Positions 5,690 through 9,102 of a stretch of DNA of 9,102 nucleotides are shown in pieces. A program made the position numbers and the translations under genes. Within the stretch, counting starts at the first letter, position 1; each line of letters starts with the position of its first letter. The stretch spans positions 1 to 9,102 of the forward strand of contig JAGROF010000042.1 in the NCBI GenBank assembly GCA_020440405.1. Direction: 5' to 3'. A model generated the notes under the pieces. The model saw only the letters and a program-made list of their open reading frames with translations, searched no databases and had not been told where the DNA came from. This DNA is from Chlamydiia bacterium (lineage in GTDB: Bacteria; Chlamydiota; Chlamydiia; Chlamydiales; Simkaniaceae).

Positions 5690-7366
5690 ATGGCTATTCG
5701 TATTTTATCTGATGAGACGATCAACAAGATTGCGGCTGGCGAGGTGATTGAAAACCCCGCTTCTGTGGTGAAAGAGCTAGTAGAAAATGCGCTGGATGCA
5801 GGGAGTCGTGTCATTCGCGTGGAGGTGAAAGGGGGCGGGTTTTCTCTAATTCGGGTGAGTGATGATGGATGTGGAATGGATCAAGAGAATCTTCTTTTGA
5901 GCTTAGAAAGGCATGCAACGTCGAAGATTCAAGAAGCTAAAGATTTAAATGAAGTGGTGACGATGGGGTTTCGTGGGGAAGCGCTAGCTTCGATTGCGGC
6001 GATCTCTAAACTCAGGGTCATATCGTCTGAAAGTGAGAAGCATCAGGGGGCAGAGTTAGTCGCTGAGGGGGGACGTATTCGAAGCATCACCCCTGCAGCG
6101 CGAAAGAAGGGGACAACGATAGAAGTGCGTTCTCTTTTTTACAATGTCCCTGCGCGAAAAAAATTCCAAAAATCTCCAGGGGCAGCACTGACAGAAATCA
6201 CCAAGTTTCTCACGAAATTTGTGCTGGCGCATCCAAACGTCCAACTGCGACTGGTAGTTGAAGACAAAGAGACCTTGAGCGTGCTTCCTGGGAAGATTCA
6301 AGAAAGAGCCGATCGCGTATTAGGAAAGGAGTTTTTAGCGCATGCAAAGGCGGTGGATGCATCAGATCAGCAGTGTCGCCTTGAAGGGTTTATCGGGTCA
6401 CCCTTGCAGGCTCGCTCGAACCGTTTAGGGCAGTACCTTTTTGTCAATGGACGGTGTGTGGTGTGTCCTCAGATTACTCGCGCCATTTATGAAGGGTATG
6501 GAACCCGTCTTGCGACGCGTCTTCATCCGACCTTTATCCTGCATTTTTCCCTTCCTCCAGAATGGATTGATGTCAATGTCCACCCTCAAAAACGGGAGAT
6601 CCGTCTTAGAGAGGAACACGTCATTCAAGCGATGATTCAAAAAAGTGTGATGGAAGCGTTTCGGGGGAATACCCCTCCTAAGGAATATCCTAGAGGGACA
6701 TGGGAATTTTCAGCGCCTCTCATGTTTCAGGAGAAGAAGGAAGAAATGCCCCCGGTTTTTGAACCCATTCAAGAGGAGCTTGCTCTGATTGGCCTTTTCA
6801 AGCACTATTTGTTGGTGCAGGGTTCCTCGGCTTTTTCTCTTCCTACTCAACAGGGCCCCTATGAAGGCATGTTTCTGATCGATCTGAAGGGGGCCTATGC
6901 GCGGATTCTTTATGAACGTTTTGTAACAGCAGGTGTCCCCCCTCTCCAAACCTTAATGATTCCCCTGACAATTGAACTTTCTCCTCCCGAAGGAGAGGTA
7001 TTGAAGCAGCACCTTCAGGCCATCAAAGAAATGGGAATAGATCTCAGAGTTTTTGGAGAGCACACATTTATTGTTGATGCACTTTCTCCAGAAATTGAGG
7101 AGTCGTACGTTCCAGGCCTTTTGGAGGAATTTGTCAGCGTGCTCGACCGGAACTTAGCAGAAAAAATGCGTCAGAAAAAACTTGCTTTATCGCTCTCTTC
7201 TTATGCAAGATCACAAAAAAAGGGGTGGTCAGTGGTGGAGGCCAAGCAGCTCGTTAAAGAGCTGATGAAAACCTCTGCACCTTACGACTGCCCTCAAGGA
7301 AAACCGACAATTATTCACTTAAGTCATGACGCACTCAAAAACCTATTTCAAAGGCCGCCTCCATAA
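5690..7366 (+). CDS. mutL: DNA mismatch repair protein MutL
   Basis: A 558-residue GHKL ATPase that links mismatch recognition by MutS to strand incision and removal. The N-terminal half is intact: KELVENALDAG (28-38, with base Glu29 and Mg-binding Asn33), DDGCGM (58-63), GFRGEAL (93-99), GTTIEV (141-146) and YNVPARKKF (151-159). A short linker (about 325-360) leads to the C-terminal dimerisation domain, which opens with LIGLFKHYLLVQ (366-377). Where nicking MutLs carry DQHAxxExxxxE, this one has DLKGAYARILYE (398-409), and the CPHGRP motif is CPQGKP (534-539). The endonuclease centre therefore looks lost, although the scaffold is recognisable. The start is fixed by a strong ribosome binding site. 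pepP begins inside its last 41 bases, in another frame. Confidence 0.96.
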   Translation: MAIRILSDETINKIAAGEVIENPASVVKELVENALDAGSRVIRVEVKGGGFSLIRVSDDGCGMDQENLLLSLERHATSKIQEAKDLNEVVTMGFRGEALASIAAISKLRVISSESEKHQGAELVAEGGRIRSITPAARKKGTTIEVRSLFYNVPARKKFQKSPGAALTEITKFLTKFVLAHPNVQLRLVVEDKETLSVLPGKIQERADRVLGKEFLAHAKAVDASDQQCRLEGFIGSPLQARSNRLGQYLFVNGRCVVCPQITRAIYEGYGTRLATRLHPTFILHFSLPPEWIDVNVHPQKREIRLREEHVIQAMIQKSVMEAFRGNTPPKEYPRGTWEFSAPLMFQEKKEEMPPVFEPIQEELALIGLFKHYLLVQGSSAFSLPTQQGPYEGMFLIDLKGAYARILYERFVTAGVPPLQTLMIPLTIELSPPEGEVLKQHLQAIKEMGIDLRVFGEHTFIVDALSPEIEESYVPGLLEEFVSVLDRNLAEKMRQKKLALSLSSYARSQKKGWSVVEAKQLVKELMKTSAPYDCPQGKPTIIHLSHDALKNLFQRPPP

Positions 7367-8387
7367 ATTTCGATCTCATTTTCCCCAGATGGGAGTTGAG
7401 GGATTTATCATTGAACACCCGACAGACCTTGCGTATTTCACAGGGATGCGTGTGTCCAGAGGGCGTCTTTTAGTGGGGCCTAAAACAGTCACACTCTTTG
7501 TTGATGGAAGGTACCGTGATGTAGCGAAAAAACAGTCTCCTTATCCCGTCAAAACACTGACGGAGCAAGCCTTGCGGGAGGCGCTTGTCAAGCTTAAAGG
7601 GGTCAAGCGGTACGGGTTTGACACTTCTTTATCTGTAGCAGCACATCAAACGCTCAAGAAAGCCTTTGTCAAGCGGACGTTAAAAGGGGTGGACCATCCG
7701 ACACTTGTTGTGCGGGCGATCAAAGATCGCAGCGAACTTCTCCTTCTCCAAAAAAGTGCTGCCCTTCTTTGGAAAGGGTTTCTCTATCTGCGTAAGCGGT
7801 TAAGAGTGGGGGTGCAAGAAGATGCGCTTGCTCGGGAGTTTGAGTTTTATGTTAAGGAAAGAGGAGCAGAGGCCCTTTCGTTTGAGCCGATTGTTGCATT
7901 TGGAGACCACTCTGCCCTTCCCCATCATCGGAGTGGGCAACGCAAACTCAAGCGGGGAGATATCGTTTTACTCGATCTAGGCGTGGTTCTCAATGGATAT
8001 GCGAGTGATATGACCCGTGTGGTTTTTTTCGGAGACGTTTCTCCACGTATGCAAGAGATTTACGCTGTTGTGCGGAAAGCGCATCAAGCAGCGCTTGACA
8101 AATGTAAAGCTGGAGAAAAAGTGGCACACCTGGACCAGGCAGCACGAGAGATAATGGGAAAAGAAGAAAAGCACTTTATTCACGCCCTCGGGCATGGTAT
8201 AGGTCTGGATGTGCACGAATTTCCTCGGATTTCGAAAGAATCGACGAAAGAAGTCCTTCAAGAGGGGATGGTGATTACGATCGAGCCAGGGCTTTATCTT
8301 CCAGGGATTGGAGGAGTGCGTTATGAGGATATGGTTGTGATCACGAAAAGTGGATACCGAAACCTATTTAAAAACACAAAACCATGA
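7326..8387 (+). CDS. pepP: Xaa-Pro aminopeptidase, M24B family
   Basis: This 353-residue pita-bread metallopeptidase removes an N-terminal residue preceding proline, a normally cytoplasmic peptide-recycling role. All five dinuclear metal ligands are visible: Asp217 (LLDLG), Asp228 (SDMTR), His290 (ALGHGIGLDVHE), Glu320 (TIEPGLY) and Glu334 (GGVRYED). His200 (SALPHH) and His297 are the likely catalytic-site histidines. The N-terminal ~125 residues form the smaller creatinase-like domain, beginning with the HPTDLAYFTG strand-turn typical of the family. ATG 7326 overlaps mutL by 41 bases and has no clear ribosome binding site, so translation is probably coupled to mutL. A later ATG at 7389 would cut into the first strand of the N domain. 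It could also be called pepQ (prolidase); substrate choice between PepP and PepQ cannot be read from sequence alone. Confidence 0.92.
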   Translation: MTHSKTYFKGRLHKFRSHFPQMGVEGFIIEHPTDLAYFTGMRVSRGRLLVGPKTVTLFVDGRYRDVAKKQSPYPVKTLTEQALREALVKLKGVKRYGFDTSLSVAAHQTLKKAFVKRTLKGVDHPTLVVRAIKDRSELLLLQKSAALLWKGFLYLRKRLRVGVQEDALAREFEFYVKERGAEALSFEPIVAFGDHSALPHHRSGQRKLKRGDIVLLDLGVVLNGYASDMTRVVFFGDVSPRMQEIYAVVRKAHQAALDKCKAGEKVAHLDQAAREIMGKEEKHFIHALGHGIGLDVHEFPRISKESTKEVLQEGMVITIEPGLYLPGIGGVRYEDMVVITKSGYRNLFKNTKP

Positions 8388-9102
8388 GCTTACGTTACCG
8401 ATTATTTCTTTGGATTGCCGCAGTTTTTACCATTGCTTTCGTGGTTTCCTATTATTGGGAAGCCCATGCAACACGGAAAAATTTAAAAATTGTCTATCAA
8501 GAACTCTTAAAACAGCTAGATAATTTTAACAAAGAAAAGACCCAGGCGATAGAAGAGTACCTTTCCGATATGCTCTATAAAATCCAAGCTGAAGTGGATG
8601 CTGTTTTGTTAGGTGTTGCAAAATATCAGCTCGTGAGGAATGGATTTGAGCCGACAATAGCAAATTTGGAAAAGTATAATTGGCTTGATTCTGCGTCTCT
8701 CATGATTACAAATCGTTGGATTGATTTCATTCAGAGCACGAATGAAGGGAGTTTAATGTCTGAAATCATTATTGATAGTAACGAGCTTAATCCTTCCATT
8801 CATTTCCCTGTTAATGGGTTGTTTCATTTTGTAGGCATTCAACGTTTAGAGGCCCCACAGCGCTGGGAAGGACCTTATATTGGTATTGGCTTAGATATTC
8901 GAGAGAAGAGGGAATCTGAGGATGAAGAAGACTATTACGTTTTTTTTACACCTGAGCAAATTCTGAACTTTTATTTTGATGAGCGCGACACCCAAAACCT
9001 AAAACTTTCGATCGATCTTCTTGAGCCATTTCTCAAGTGGTTAGAACTCCCCGCAGAGCAATTTTATCTGAAGGGGTTTATTGAAAAGATCTATGCTGCC
9101 CA
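8384..9102 (+). CDS. Membrane sensor N-terminus, probably RsbU-type phosphatase (3' end outside window)
   Basis: The frame opens with an ATG that overlaps the pepP stop (ATGA at 8384-8387) and runs without a stop to the window edge, giving 239 residues. A signal-anchor helix occupies about residues 6-24. A charged, probably coiled-coil stretch follows (about 30-75), then a mixed alpha/beta extracytoplasmic domain with an acidic patch (EKRESEDEEDYY, 174-185). No second membrane helix, HAMP or catalytic domain is reached. The layout and position resemble chlamydial RsbU, in which a ligand-sensing periplasmic domain is followed by HAMP and a PP2C phosphatase acting on anti-anti-sigma factors. 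A histidine kinase or other sensor remains possible. No Shine-Dalgarno is visible, which fits translational coupling to pepP. Confidence 0.7.
   Translation, partial: MSLRYRLFLWIAAVFTIAFVVSYYWEAHATRKNLKIVYQELLKQLDNFNKEKTQAIEEYLSDMLYKIQAEVDAVLLGVAKYQLVRNGFEPTIANLEKYNWLDSASLMITNRWIDFIQSTNEGSLMSEIIIDSNELNPSIHFPVNGLFHFVGIQRLEAPQRWEGPYIGIGLDIREKRESEDEEDYYVFFTPEQILNFYFDERDTQNLKLSIDLLEPFLKWLELPAEQFYLKGFIEKIYAA

Noticed and set aside
6977..6993. TCTCCT/AGGAGA inverted repeat inside mutL.
   Set aside because: A six-base-pair stem in a coding region without a T-run; it is expected by chance.

Overview
The window reads as a bacterial chromosome segment, most probably from a member of the Chlamydiae outside the classical Chlamydiaceae. 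This is inference. It rests on a mutL gene running directly into an Xaa-Pro aminopeptidase of chlamydial length, followed by the start of a protein resembling the membrane-anchored RsbU-type phosphatases of chlamydiae. No similarity search was possible. I see no mobile element, CRISPR array, rRNA or clear sign of recent horizontal transfer. The segment is densely packed, with no gene-free stretch over 65 bases.

Layout: bases 1-462 (+) hold the 3' end of a DUF4396-type membrane protein. It meets dnaB (replicative helicase, 459-1898, -) tail to tail, with overlapping stop codons. Upstream of dnaB lie a strong intrinsic terminator (1935-1963, -) and a tRNA-Ser(GCU) gene (1969-2055, -), the latter with a candidate promoter of its own. 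Next, on the minus strand and read in the order of transcription, comes a tight three-gene cluster: pepF (M3 oligoendopeptidase, 5624-3873), a Nudix hydrolase with an N-terminal export or lipoprotein signal (3882-3076), and an unrecognised single-pass membrane protein (3020-2094). It probably ends at the terminator after the tRNA.

The plus strand from 5690 to the window edge carries mutL, pepP and the start of an RsbU-like gene. Both junctions overlap (41 bases, then an ATGA overlap), so this is almost certainly one operon. The pepF and mutL clusters diverge from a gap of only 65 bases, where two antiparallel promoter candidates share nearly the same -10 sequence.

Most of the content is housekeeping: replication, mismatch repair, peptide turnover and a tRNA. 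The points deserving a second look are the MutL whose C-terminal endonuclease motifs are eroded, the apparently exported Nudix enzyme, the uncharacterised membrane protein with a winged-helix-like segment on what is probably the outer side of the membrane, and the shared divergent promoter. I did not find a convincing new multi-gene system.
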